From positions 1-64,000 of the forward strand of contig NZ_JACETV010000001.1 of NCBI RefSeq assembly GCF_013912375.1: a stretch of DNA of 64,000 nt, in the 5' to 3' direction. Below, piece after piece: positions 55,597 through 64,000 of the stretch. Both the position numbers and the translations under genes were made by a program. Below the pieces are notes generated by a model. It was not told the origin of the DNA and ran no database searches. It worked only from the letters and a program-made list of their open reading frames with translations. This stretch comes from Emticicia sp. BO119. Its GTDB lineage: Bacteria > Bacteroidota > Bacteroidia > Cytophagales > Spirosomataceae. Position 1 is the stretch's first letter. Each line of letters starts with the position of its first letter.

Positions 55597-56490
55597 GTGA
55601 ACTCAACATCAACAACTACTACTACCCAGAACAAAACCATTATTGCCTGGCTACTGCTTTGCCTGTTGGCTACTATGTGGGGATCTTCTTTCTTAATCAT
55701 GAAAAAAGCCCTTCCTACTTTCACACCTGTGCAGATAGGGGCATTAAGAATTATGTCGGCAGGTTTGGTTTTTTTACCCTTGATCATCAGTCGCCGGAAA
55801 GAGTACCCTAAAGAAAAAACCAGATATTTTGTGGCTTCGGGCTTCCTTGGGTATCTGTTACCCGCTTTTTTATTCGCTCTGGCAGGCACTAAAGTCAATA
55901 GCTCATTAATCGGTACACTCAATTCGGCTACACCTTTATTTGTATTAATTGTCGGCGCACTTTTCTTTCAGCAGATTATCAGACGATCGCAGGTGTTTGG
56001 CCTGATTTTAGGATTTGTTGGGAGCATTATCCTCATTCTTTCAGTCAGTAAAGATGGGCTGTCATTCAATAATCCTTATGCTTTGCTGGTAATTTTATCT
56101 GCCTTGATGTACGGCTTCAATGTAAATATTACGGGCAAGTACCTGAGCACCATTAATCCGGTTCTTTTGAGTGCCTGGACACTCTGCGGCGTAGCTGTTT
56201 TAGCAGGCATTACACTCTTTTCTACAGATTTTTTGTCAAGAATCAATACTCATGCTATTAATCCTTTGTTTTTGGTTATTTTGTTAGGTGCAATAAATTC
56301 GGGCGTTGCTGCTATTATTTTTAATTATATTTTGCAAATTGCGTCTCCGGTTTTTGCCTCTTCTGTTACCTACCTGATTCCTGTAGTGGCAACAATGATG
56401 GGTTTTCTGGATGGCGAGCCGATTTCTCTAAACCATTATTTCGGAATGAGTATTATTTTAGTGGGAGTATATCTGATCAATAAAAAATAA
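55597..56490 (+). CDS. EamA/DMT-family transporter
   Basis: 297 aa from GTG 55597 (a Thr-rich N-terminus MNSTSTTTTTQNKT). Ten TM helices in two EamA repeats: LLLCLLATMWGSSFLIMKKA, LGYLLPAFLFALAG, PVFASSVTYLIPVVATMMGF, then DGEPISLNHYFGMSIILVGV. Metabolite exporter type; substrate unknown. In an apparent operon with dusB and the biotin carrier. Confidence 0.85.
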   Translation: MNSTSTTTTTQNKTIIAWLLLCLLATMWGSSFLIMKKALPTFTPVQIGALRIMSAGLVFLPLIISRRKEYPKEKTRYFVASGFLGYLLPAFLFALAGTKVNSSLIGTLNSATPLFVLIVGALFFQQIIRRSQVFGLILGFVGSIILILSVSKDGLSFNNPYALLVILSALMYGFNVNITGKYLSTINPVLLSAWTLCGVAVLAGITLFSTDFLSRINTHAINPLFLVILLGAINSGVAAIIFNYILQIASPVFASSVTYLIPVVATMMGFLDGEPISLNHYFGMSIILVGVYLINKK

Positions 56491-56501
56491 ACTTCTGACC
56501 T

Positions 56502-57002
56502 ATGCTAAAAGCTATCATCAACGATAAGGAAACATTTGAGATTTCAGAAGAAAAAGGTACTATATTGTTGAATAATGAACCTTTTGAATGGGATTTGAAG
56601 ACGATTTCCGACAAGGATTTTCATATTCTGAAAGATAGTAAGTCTTACAATGTAGAGGTAGTTGAAGCAAACTATGCCGAAAAAACTTTCCGGCTGAAGC
56701 TTGGTGATAGGATTCATTCCGTAAATCTGAAAGACCGAACTGATTTGCTCCTGGAAAAAATGGGGATGAGTAATACTAAATCAGCAAAATTGAATGACCT
56801 GAAAGCACCAATGCCCGGCTTGATTTATGAAATGAAAGTACAGGTAAATGACGAAGTGAAAAAAGGAGATATTTTATTGATATTGGTAGCCATGAAGATG
56901 GAAAATGCCATTAAGGCAACAGGTGATGGTACAGTGAAGAGTATTAAAGTAAAGACGGGTGAGACCGTTGAGAAGAATCAGGTTATTATGGAATTTGAAT
57001 GA
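56502..57002 (+). CDS. Biotin carboxyl carrier protein-like
   Basis: 166 aa. The C-terminal 70 residues are a biotinyl domain with the modified Lys in VAMKMENAI and the front strand LKAPMPGLIYEMKVQVNDEV. The N-terminal half is a beta-rich linker (DKETFEISEEKGTILLNNEP) of the kind joined to biotin carboxylase in propionyl-CoA carboxylases. It could serve the AccC-type subunit at 1693-3201. Starts 11 bp after the EamA gene. Confidence 0.85.
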   Translation: MLKAIINDKETFEISEEKGTILLNNEPFEWDLKTISDKDFHILKDSKSYNVEVVEANYAEKTFRLKLGDRIHSVNLKDRTDLLLEKMGMSNTKSAKLNDLKAPMPGLIYEMKVQVNDEVKKGDILLILVAMKMENAIKATGDGTVKSIKVKTGETVEKNQVIMEFE

Positions 57003-57013
57003 TATTTATTATC

Positions 57014-57044
57014 TACCCTCTTTAGACAAAGAGGGTATTTTTTT
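57014..57044 (+). terminator. Terminator after the dusB-EamA-biotin carrier operon
   Basis: TACCCTCTTT/AAAGAGGGTA, a perfect 10-bp stem, 4-nt loop and seven T. Confidence 0.92.
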
Positions 57045-57072
57045 GATTGATTGAGACAAATATTTAATTTTA
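57043..57072 (+). promoter_or_regulatory. Promoter of pyrH
   Basis: TTG (57043-57045), a 19-bp spacer and TAATTTTA (57065-57072; 7 of 8 to consensus), 17 bp before the ATG at 57090. It overlaps the T tract of the upstream terminator. Confidence 0.5.
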
Positions 57073-57089
57073 CGCCCAAATCATAAACT

Positions 57090-57806
57090 ATGAACCAACT
57101 GAAATACAAAAGAATCCTCTTAAAATTGAGCGGCGAAGCCTTGAATGGCGGAGATAAAAGCCAGATTATTAATACAGACATCCTTGCACAGTATGCAAAG
57201 GAAATTAAAGCCGTTGTCGATGCAGGCTGTCAGGTAGCAATTGTGATAGGCGGTGGAAACATTTTTCGTGGCGCAAGCGCCAATTCAGGTATTGAACGTG
57301 AGCAGGGCGACTACATGGGAATGATGGCTACCGTAATTAACGGGATGGCTATTCAAAGTGCTTTAGAGTCAATCGGATTAGTAACCCGATTACTTTCGGC
57401 TATCAAGGTAGAGCAGGTAGCAGAGCCGTTTATCCGTCGCAGAGCTATTCGCCATCTCGAAAAAGGAAGAGTAGTGATTTTGGGAGCAGGTACAGGTAAC
57501 CCATATTTCTCTACCGATTCGGGCGGTGCTTTAAGAGCCAATGAATTAGGGGTAGATTTATTATTAAAAGGCACAAGTGTAGATGGGGTTTACACAGCCG
57601 ACCCACGCAAAGATTCGTCAGCTACCCGTTATAAGCAGATAAGCTATGATGAGGCCATTAATAAAAACCTGAAAATAATGGACCTGACAGCCTTTGCCCT
57701 TTGTAAAGAAAACAAAATGCCAATTGTAGTTTTTGACATGAACCAGGCAGGAAATCTGATGAAAGTAGTAACAGGCGGAGATATCGGAACCTTAGTAAGC
57801 GAATAA
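57090..57806 (+). CDS. pyrH: UMP kinase
   Basis: UMP to UDP in pyrimidine synthesis. 238-aa hexameric amino-acid-kinase fold: YKRILLKLSGEALNGG, IVIGGGNIFRGASAN, FSTDSGGALRANELGVDLLL and KGTSVDGVYTADPRKDSSAT. Followed 174 bp later by frr, a conserved order in bacteria (pyrH-frr). Confidence 0.96.
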   Translation: MNQLKYKRILLKLSGEALNGGDKSQIINTDILAQYAKEIKAVVDAGCQVAIVIGGGNIFRGASANSGIEREQGDYMGMMATVINGMAIQSALESIGLVTRLLSAIKVEQVAEPFIRRRAIRHLEKGRVVILGAGTGNPYFSTDSGGALRANELGVDLLLKGTSVDGVYTADPRKDSSATRYKQISYDEAINKNLKIMDLTAFALCKENKMPIVVFDMNQAGNLMKVVTGGDIGTLVSE

Positions 57807-57980
57807 TAATCATTGAATAAATGTATTGAACTCTAATTTACCTGATTTAATAACTGCTTTGATTATTTAAATTTTAAGAACCTGATTAAATAATTAAAAA
57901 TATCTATCCTTTAAGAATTAGTATAATCAGGTTAATCAGTCAAATTAGCGTTCAGAACAATCACTCAATTTAAACATAAT
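57807..57980 (+). other. pyrH-frr intergenic region
   Basis: 174 bp, A/T-rich. A wide inverted repeat AACCTGATTA...TAATCAGGTT (arms of 10 bp around about 35 nt) is the only structure seen; no good promoter was found, so frr may be read through from pyrH. Confidence 0.35.
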
Positions 57981-58541
57981 ATGGAAGAAATAGATCTTGT
58001 AATTGATATGTCGAAAGACACGATGGAACGTGCCTTGAAGCATACCCAGATTGAACTATCAAAAATCAGAGCCGGAAGAGCCAGTACAACCATGCTCGAT
58101 GGTATCATGGTTGAATATTATGGTGTGCCTACACCTTTGAACCAGGTTTCGTCAGTAAGCACCCCTGATGCACGCACCATTTCTATCAAGCCCTTTGAAA
58201 GAAAATTAATCGGTGATTTAGAGCGTGCCATTATTAACTCAAACCTGGGTTTATCACCGGCCAATGATGGTGAAGTTATCCGTTTGAATATCCCGCCATT
58301 AACAGAAGAGCGTCGCCGTGATTTAGTAAAAAGAGTAAAGTCTGAAATTGAGGTAGCTCGTGTAAATATCCGTAAGGTACGTCAGGAAGCGAACGAAGAA
58401 TTAAAGAAAATTCAAAAGGACGGTGGCTCAGAAGATGAGGTGAAAAAAGCAGAAGAAAGAGTACAAAAACTGACTGACAGCTATATTCAGAAAGCTGAAC
58501 AGTTAATGGCTGAAAAAGAAAGAGATATTATGAGTGTGTAA
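57981..58541 (+). CDS. frr: Ribosome recycling factor
   Basis: Dissociates post-termination ribosomes with EF-G. 186 aa: three-helix bundle ends with ALKHTQIELSKIRAGRAS and RVKSEIEVARVNIRKVRQEA; the domain II loop is PTPLNQVSSVSTPDARTI. Full length. Confidence 0.97.
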   Translation: MEEIDLVIDMSKDTMERALKHTQIELSKIRAGRASTTMLDGIMVEYYGVPTPLNQVSSVSTPDARTISIKPFERKLIGDLERAIINSNLGLSPANDGEVIRLNIPPLTEERRRDLVKRVKSEIEVARVNIRKVRQEANEELKKIQKDGGSEDEVKKAEERVQKLTDSYIQKAEQLMAEKERDIMSV

Positions 58542-58570
58542 TCAGAAATTATGTTATTCCAATAAACAGG

Positions 58571-58596
58571 AAGCCTGCCATTGGTAGGCTTTTTTG
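58571..58596 (+). terminator. Terminator of frr
   Basis: AAGCCTGCCA pairs with TGGTAGGCTT (one G-T pair) and is followed by a T tract. Confidence 0.85.
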
Positions 58597-58683
58597 TTTG
58601 AGGTCTATAGAATTTATCCCCCCAAAAATACCATTACCCAATTTCATCTGTTTACTTTGCATAAAATTAACGTGTCTTTGTCA

Positions 58684-60105
58684 ATGAATCTCGATCCGGA
58701 AATAAAGCCCTCTGAAAGATTATTTAAAAAATTCCCTTTTACACCCACACCCGGACAAGCGAAATTGTTTGAATTGATGAATGAATTTATTCTGAATGAA
58801 GAAAAATTCAGAGATGTATTCTTGCTGAAAGGCTATGCAGGTACCGGAAAAACTACGTTTATCAATACCTTAATCAAGGTTTTAAGAGAGTTTGGTTATA
58901 AATCGGTGTTGATGGCTCCAACCGGGCGGGCCGCTAAAGTGATGTCGGGCTATGCCAAAAAGAACGCCTTTACAATCCACAAAAAAATCTATCGGCAAGT
59001 TGAAAATACTTATACAGGCACGCTTGTTTTTGAACGTATGAAAAACAATAGTGAGGGAACAGTGTATATTGTTGATGAAGCCTCGATGATTTCTGACGAA
59101 AGAGATTTTGGTACAAATAGCCTGCTACATGATCTGTTAGATTATGTGTTTGAACAGGATACCAACAAGCTCCTGCTCATTGGTGATGAAGCCCAGCTTC
59201 CACCCGTAAAAATGGCAGTAAGCCCTGCCCTGAATGCCGACCACCTGAAAAACCGCTATCATACAGATTTAACCGAGCATTGCCTCACCGAAGTCATGCG
59301 CCAGGAACAGCAGTCGGGTATATTATTCAATGCTACCGAACTCAGGAAATTGTTAGACGTTGAAAATCCCGCTATCCGTTTATCAACCGGAGGCTTTAGC
59401 GACTTTTATAAAATGAGTGGCGACAGGCTGGAAGATGGCCTTCGTTATGCCTATGATAAATATGGCCGTGAAAATACAACAATTATAACCCGCTCTAATA
59501 AAACGGCTGTGCAGTATAATCGTTATATCAGAAATACCATTAATTATTCCGAAAACGAGATAGAAAACGGCGATATGCTGATGGTGGTTCGGAATAACTA
59601 TACCATTTTAGGAGAGGATTCAAAAGCAGGGTTTCTTGCCAATGGTGATTTTGTAGAGGTAGTGAAACTACGAAAAGAAGAAGAGATGCACGGTTTCAGG
59701 TTTGTCAATGCCACCTTACGCTTGGTAGACTATCCTGATGAACCTGAATTTGATTCAAAACTCATTCTGAATACGCTTTATTCCAATGCCCCAACCCTCA
59801 CACCAGAAGAAAACAAGGCTTTGTATGAAAGTGTAATGAAAGATTATTTCTGGGTAAAATCGAAGCGGGAACGGCAGGAAATGCTGAAAGCCGACCCTTA
59901 TCTGAATGCCTTGCAGGTAAAGTTTGCCTACGCACTCACCTGTCATAAATCACAAGGGGGGCAATGGGATGCCGTATTTGTAGACCAGGGATACTTACCT
60001 GAGACACAGATTGATAATGACTTTATACGGTGGCTTTATACGGCTATTACCAGGAGCGTAAAGCAGGTTTTTCTGGTTAATTTTAATAAAGATTTTTTTG
60101 AGTAA
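58684..60105 (+). CDS. RecD-like DNA helicase (AAA_30/UvrD_C_2)
   Basis: 473 aa from ATG 58684; the longer frame from 58594 would begin inside the frr terminator. Walker A LLKGYAGTGKTTF, Walker B VYIVDEASMIS, GDEAQLPPV, and the C-terminal superfamily 1 motifs ALTCHKSQGGQWDAVFVDQG and RWLYTAITRS. Single-chain RecD2-like helicase, 5' to 3' by family, acting in DNA repair or recombination. corA follows immediately. Confidence 0.9.
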   Translation: MNLDPEIKPSERLFKKFPFTPTPGQAKLFELMNEFILNEEKFRDVFLLKGYAGTGKTTFINTLIKVLREFGYKSVLMAPTGRAAKVMSGYAKKNAFTIHKKIYRQVENTYTGTLVFERMKNNSEGTVYIVDEASMISDERDFGTNSLLHDLLDYVFEQDTNKLLLIGDEAQLPPVKMAVSPALNADHLKNRYHTDLTEHCLTEVMRQEQQSGILFNATELRKLLDVENPAIRLSTGGFSDFYKMSGDRLEDGLRYAYDKYGRENTTIITRSNKTAVQYNRYIRNTINYSENEIENGDMLMVVRNNYTILGEDSKAGFLANGDFVEVVKLRKEEEMHGFRFVNATLRLVDYPDEPEFDSKLILNTLYSNAPTLTPEENKALYESVMKDYFWVKSKRERQEMLKADPYLNALQVKFAYALTCHKSQGGQWDAVFVDQGYLPETQIDNDFIRWLYTAITRSVKQVFLVNFNKDFFE

Positions 60106-60117
60106 TTGTTGATAACT

Positions 60118-61200
60118 ATGGGTAGAAATCATAAAAAACACGGCAATTATAAAGATAAAAAGGCTTTTACCTCGCCTGGAACACTCGTTTATGTTGGCAA
60201 AGAAGTAGCCGAAGATACAGTTATTAAATTGGTTGAATTTAATGAAGAGTTTTATCAGGAAAAAATTATCAAGGTTCTTAATGATTGTAAACCTGCGCTA
60301 AAAGATACTAAAGTGACCTGGCTCGATGTCGATGGAATACATGAAGTGCCGGCAGTTGAAGCCATAGGCAAGCATTATCAGTTGCATCCACTATTGCAGG
60401 AAGACGTATTGAATACAGAACAGAAACCAAAATTAGAACACTTTGGTGATAAACACCTGTTTACGATTCTGAAAATGTTACAGTTTAATCCGGTATTAAA
60501 CCAGATTGAATCAGAACACGTTGGACTTATTCTTGGTGAAAGCTTTGTGATCAGTTTTCAGGAAATTCATAAAACAGATGTATTTGCTCCAGTTTTTGTA
60601 AGATTAAAGGCATCTATAGGGAAAACCCGTAAAGGTAAAGCGGATTATCTTTTCTACTCGTTCTGTGATTTGATTGTCGACAACTATTTTGTGGTATTAG
60701 AGAAATTCGGAGAAAAACTGGAAGAACTTGAGGTGAAAATTATTGATAAACCTGAAACTACAGACCAGACACTCCTGTATCGTTTTAAAAGAGAGTTAAT
60801 GACAGTTCGTAAAGCCGTCTTACCCCTGAGAGATATGTTTGGTACACTTATCAGAGAAGATTCTCCACTCATTCAGGCAAGCACCAATGTATATCTGAGA
60901 GATGTGTACGACCACGTTCTGCAAATATTGGATACTATTGAAACCTACAGGGAAATGATTGAGAATATCCAGAATATTTACCTGACAAGCCTTAGCAATA
61001 AAATGAATTCTGTCATGAAAACGCTTACGGTTTTCACGGCTATCTTTATGCCGCTTACTTTTATTGTAGGTATCTACGGAATGAATTTCGACAATATGCC
61101 TGAGCTACATCATCAGCATGGCTATTTTTATACATTAGGCCTGATGGTGATGATAACCATTGTACTTTGGGTATATTTTAAATGGAAGAAATACGTTTAG
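60118..61200 (+). CDS. corA: CorA magnesium/cobalt transporter
   Basis: 360 aa from ATG 60118 (TTG 60106 would add four residues). An N-terminal cytoplasmic funnel, then two TM helices at the end with the ion-selectivity GMN motif in IVGIYGMNFDNMPEL. Full length. The gene overlaps the convergent globin gene by 4 bp at their stops. Confidence 0.93.
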   Translation: MGRNHKKHGNYKDKKAFTSPGTLVYVGKEVAEDTVIKLVEFNEEFYQEKIIKVLNDCKPALKDTKVTWLDVDGIHEVPAVEAIGKHYQLHPLLQEDVLNTEQKPKLEHFGDKHLFTILKMLQFNPVLNQIESEHVGLILGESFVISFQEIHKTDVFAPVFVRLKASIGKTRKGKADYLFYSFCDLIVDNYFVVLEKFGEKLEELEVKIIDKPETTDQTLLYRFKRELMTVRKAVLPLRDMFGTLIREDSPLIQASTNVYLRDVYDHVLQILDTIETYREMIENIQNIYLTSLSNKMNSVMKTLTVFTAIFMPLTFIVGIYGMNFDNMPELHHQHGYFYTLGLMVMITIVLWVYFKWKKYV

Positions 61201-61607
61201 TCACTAACTGCATCTAACATGGCACCTGTTAGTAAAGCATAACACGCAGTCCAGGCAGTCTCTACCTCCTTATTCCAGTCTTTACCCAAACCTTTACTGA
61301 TGGTCCACAATAAGGCTTTGCCTACATCTTCATAATGTTTGGGTTTTACACCATAGCCTATATGTCTTTCAGCTAATTGCCTGATATCTTCGCTTACCTC
61401 ATCTAATCGGTCCAGCCTGCTTACAATCAAATCGAGCATATCGATTAATTTCTTAGCCTGTACTTCTTTCGGAACCTGAAACATTTTACGCAATGAGGGT
61501 TCTTTCAAAAACAAACGGCTATAAAATACATCTCCTAACAAGGTAGGGTCAACTCCCTGTAAACTCCTCCAGGTACTTTTAATCATTCTTACTTGCTCGT
61601 TTGTCAT
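61197..61607 (-). CDS. Globin-family protein
   Basis: 136 aa from ATG 61607. Single-domain bacterial globin of the flavohaemoglobin or haemoglobin-like type: MIKSTWRSLQGVDPTLLGDV, then FYSRLFLKEPSLRKMF, the proximal His82 in LAERHIGYGVKPKHYEDVGK and ALLWTISKGLGKDW. There is no FAD/NAD domain. Probably an oxygen- or NO-binding protein. It overlaps corA by 4 bp tail to tail. Confidence 0.87.
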   Translation of the reverse strand: MTNEQVRMIKSTWRSLQGVDPTLLGDVFYSRLFLKEPSLRKMFQVPKEVQAKKLIDMLDLIVSRLDRLDEVSEDIRQLAERHIGYGVKPKHYEDVGKALLWTISKGLGKDWNKEVETAWTACYALLTGAMLDAVSD

Positions 61608-61730
61608 ACACCACAAATTTTTTGCCTAAAGTTTAAGATTTTCAGTCTTTAATCCTAATCAAACTTATTGAACCAGCGAAAAAATGGGTCGAAAGGTAGC
61701 GATAGAGAGATAAATCGTAAAGGTCTCCTT

Positions 61731-62741
61731 TCAATAATTCCGGCCTTTCCATACCAATCGGGTAGGTAGAAAATAACCCATCAGTTGCAGAAACCAGAAC
61801 ACGTACATATAAGCAGTATAAACAGGAATATATCTGAATAAACGCAGTTGACCCAATCGGACAAAAATCTGATAGCCTAATAAGACGTTAACCAGTAAAT
61901 TAAATCCAACAACGATGAATGGAATCTGCCATACAAAAAAGCTGACAGTAATTAAGATGGGTAGCGCAAAACCCTGCAATAAGGCCGGATAAATCAGAAT
62001 TGACCCGGTAGAAATCCCTCCGGCTACCCATCTTTTGCGCTGTTCAAAATAGTTGGGCGGGGGTTTGGTAACTGTCATAACAGAAGCGTCAAACCCCTGT
62101 TTAAAATCAAAACCTTTGTCAATAATCGCTTTGTACAGGGCATAATCTTCTACTATCGAAAACCCGATGGTTTCATAACCACCTACAGCCCAATAGGCAT
62201 CTTTTGTAACCATCATATTATTACCCATACCTGTAGAGGGTAAACGATACTCGGTCATGGTTTTCATTAATTTAAGAGCAAATAACCATTCAATAGCCTG
62301 GCATGCTTCAAACCAGTTATCATTCTTTACTAAAGTAAGCCCTGTGGCCACACCTGCTTTTTTATTCGATCCGGGGGTATGTATGAGCGCAAGCATTTTT
62401 TCAAGCCAATCCGGGGGTACTTCTACATCAGCATCTGTCAGCGCAAAGTATTCTCCTGTGGCATGATGCGCCAATTGGGCCAATACATTGGCTTTACCTC
62501 TTAATCCAGCTATACTTTTTTCAATAGTCAGTACCTTAAACATACTTTTTTCAAGCTCACTCAAAGCAGCTATAAAATCCTCAGTTAATTCAGCAGTTTT
62601 ATCAGTCGAACCATCGTTCCCGATTAATATCTGTGTTTTTTCCTTAGGGTAGCTCAGGCAACTGAGCGAGCGTAATAAATCAGGTATGTTGTTTTCTTCA
62701 TTGCGGGCTGCAATCAGGATACTTACTTTTGGTGCATTCAT
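61731..62741 (-). CDS. Membrane glycosyltransferase family 2
   Basis: 336 aa. A GT-A domain: KVSILIAARNEENNIPDLLR, GNDGSTDKTAELT, then ALTDADVEVPPDWLEKM (DxD) and the RKRWVAGGI (QxxRW-like) motif. Three C-terminal TM helices (ILITVSFFVWQIPFIVVGF; ASYMYVFWFLQ-like). Processive-type synthase of unknown polysaccharide or lipid. It follows the exported gene at 62746 by 4 bp and is part of an operon with the deacetylase. Confidence 0.85.
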   Translation of the reverse strand: MNAPKVSILIAARNEENNIPDLLRSLSCLSYPKEKTQILIGNDGSTDKTAELTEDFIAALSELEKSMFKVLTIEKSIAGLRGKANVLAQLAHHATGEYFALTDADVEVPPDWLEKMLALIHTPGSNKKAGVATGLTLVKNDNWFEACQAIEWLFALKLMKTMTEYRLPSTGMGNNMMVTKDAYWAVGGYETIGFSIVEDYALYKAIIDKGFDFKQGFDASVMTVTKPPPNYFEQRKRWVAGGISTGSILIYPALLQGFALPILITVSFFVWQIPFIVVGFNLLVNVLLGYQIFVRLGQLRLFRYIPVYTAYMYVFWFLQLMGYFLPTRLVWKGRNY

Positions 62742-62745
62742 GCAT

Positions 62746-63285
62746 TTAATCTCTGATACTGGCAGAAATCTTTTTAAAATCGGCCAATAAATTTTTGTAT
62801 TCCGAACTCAACGACCAGCACAAAATCTGGTAATAATAGCCTTTGGTTTCTACATATGTTATCAGGTAGGTAATTTTAACTTCAAGGTCATCTTTTTCTT
62901 TAAAGTTTACACTGAGTTCAGACTGATAAAATTTATTGCCATTTATTTCAAACTCCGTGGCTTTAGACTCTACAGGGTCATTTTCTTCACCTTTCAGGTG
63001 TTTGATGTTGTCGTCATGAAAATCTTTTAAGGAAGCAAACTTGATTCCTTTCATTTCTAATTCTTCTTTGGAGTCGTCGATGATAACAAGATAGGCATTT
63101 TTGGCAGAATTGATGTATTGCATTGTAGCTACATCATTTAGTGTTACCGATTTTGTCATATAATCAGGTACTGACACATGATAGATATGACCTGCTTTTT
63201 GTTCTGTGAATTTAGTCTGGCTATACGCCTGAAATGTGGTTATGATTGATAACAACGTTATTAAAACCTCTTTTGTTATTTTCAT
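62746..63285 (-). CDS. Exported hypothetical protein in glycan operon
   Basis: 179 aa with signal peptide MKITKEVLITLLSIITTFQA. The mature part is an alpha/beta domain (FTEQKAGHIYHVSVPDYMTK, then NAYLVIIDDSKEELEMKGIK). Not recognised. Four bases upstream of the GT2 gene and 72 bp downstream of the deacetylase, all on the minus strand. Confidence 0.6.
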   Translation of the reverse strand: MKITKEVLITLLSIITTFQAYSQTKFTEQKAGHIYHVSVPDYMTKSVTLNDVATMQYINSAKNAYLVIIDDSKEELEMKGIKFASLKDFHDDNIKHLKGEENDPVESKATEFEINGNKFYQSELSVNFKEKDDLEVKITYLITYVETKGYYYQILCWSLSSEYKNLLADFKKISASIRD

Positions 63286-63357
63286 GATAAAAGCTGTTTA
63301 TGGTTCTAAATGAATATACAGTATAAATGTTTTGCTCAATTATTGTGCAAAAGGCAT

Positions 63358-63993
63358 TTAAATTGATTGAAAACGAAATTCTCTTTCAGAAAAGTATTCA
63401 AGAAATCTTGGCAAAACAAAACTCATGTTTTTGTTTGCCTTGATACTATCATGAAAAACTACAATTGAACCGTTCTCTGTATATTTTAAGGCTTTTGTTA
63501 AGACGGTCTCCGGCAATAAATGGGCATCATAGTCGGCAGTCAGCACATCCCACATAATAATGTCATATTCAGGTAGCAAGTCCCTGACCTGACTACGTTT
63601 AATCCGGCCATAAGGTGGTCTGAAAAGCTTTTTGCTGTTTTGTGCTTGTATTATTTTATTACTAATTTCTGTATCACATTGTTTTATATTAGATAAATAT
63701 TCCTCGTTTCTGGTATCCCAGCCTTTCAGATGATTAAAAGTATGGTTGCCGACTGTATGCCCTTCGTTAATAACTTTTTCAAAAATAAATGGGTGTTTCC
63801 TGATATTATCGCCAATACAGAAAAAGGTAGCTTTGGCATTGAACCTGCCTAAAGTTTCCAGAACAAACTCTGTTATTTCAGGAACCGGACCATCGTCAAA
63901 GGTCAGATAAATGGTCTTCTCCTGTCTGTCTTTTCTCCAGACAAAATCAGGATACAAAGCCCGCATAAGAAAGTTTGTTTTGTGAAGAATCAT
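63358..63993 (-). CDS. Polysaccharide deacetylase (NodB-like, CE4)
   Basis: 211 aa from ATG 63993. The NodB motifs are complete: YLTFDDGPVPEITE, the metal His pair in HTVGNHTFNHL and LFRPPYGRIKRSQ, plus MWDVLTADYD and SIVVFHDSIKA. No signal peptide. Removes N-acetyl groups from chitooligosaccharides, peptidoglycan or exopolysaccharide. Likely first gene of the operon with 62746 and the GT2. Confidence 0.9.
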   Translation of the reverse strand: MILHKTNFLMRALYPDFVWRKDRQEKTIYLTFDDGPVPEITEFVLETLGRFNAKATFFCIGDNIRKHPFIFEKVINEGHTVGNHTFNHLKGWDTRNEEYLSNIKQCDTEISNKIIQAQNSKKLFRPPYGRIKRSQVRDLLPEYDIIMWDVLTADYDAHLLPETVLTKALKYTENGSIVVFHDSIKANKNMSFVLPRFLEYFSEREFRFQSI

Positions 63994-64000
63994 TGGGTGA

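Overview
The window comes from a chromosome of the phylum Bacteroidota, most likely a Cytophagales (Spirosomaceae or Leadbetterellaceae type) bacterium. The evidence is: Bacteroidota promoters (TTG, a 19-20 bp spacer, TAnnTTTG), a PorP/SprF-family type IX secretion protein, an Hc1-type small histone, TonB-dependent receptor architecture, LytTR and Y_Y_Y-style signalling, low GC (about 40% by eye) and scarce Shine-Dalgarno motifs. Several genes appear to start at TTG.

Layout. 1-900: the 3' end of an ISL3/ISAon1-like transposase, a decayed tandem copy of tRNA-Pro, then intact tRNA-Pro(UGG) and tRNA-Ser(GCU). 900-9000: lipid and envelope genes (accC, an alpha-oxoamine synthase of the serine palmitoyltransferase type, histone H1, a MaoC hydratase, a TonB-dependent receptor). 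9000-10000: four 23-bp tandem repeats and a phage-like two-ORF module; a decayed second copy of the module lies at 30347-30700. 10000-29400: a polysaccharide and nucleoside catabolism zone with GH2, a ThuA/PKD protein, GH127, a sulfatase, GH30, a CE15-like esterase, and an operon of exported nucleoside hydrolase, DMT/ureide-permease-like transporter and ribokinase. miaA and a LytS-like pseudokinase are interspersed. 29400-35600: PorP/SprF, then sucA-sucB. 35700-39500: a two-component pair and a LytTR regulator; two of these genes share the same palindrome-plus-promoter arrangement. 39500-48500: housekeeping genes (ppk1, galK, gyrB, S41 protease, tsaB). 48500-54500: an ABC permease, a RiPP-like locus and a CPBP protease. 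54500-64000: dusB, an EamA exporter, a biotin carrier, pyrH, frr, a RecD-like helicase, corA, a globin, a GT2 and a polysaccharide deacetylase.

The most unusual region is 49939-53221. Two small genes on the minus strand (51238-51387 and 51447-51596) each encode 49-residue peptides. They share a W-x-x-P-x-(L/F) plus EIKS leader motif and a C-terminal L-D-P-H...A-S ending, and both end in Ser. They are flanked by a PqqD-type RRE protein, an HPr-kinase-like kinase and a nucleotidyltransferase gene interrupted by one in-frame TAG. This matches the tailoring half of paeninodin-type lasso peptide clusters, in which an HPrK-like kinase phosphorylates the C-terminal Ser of the precursor. No lasso cyclase or leader protease is present in the window, so the RiPP class is open.

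Small genes easily missed are histone H1 (58 aa, 4940-5116), a 45-aa membrane protein (53355-53492) and the two RiPP precursors.
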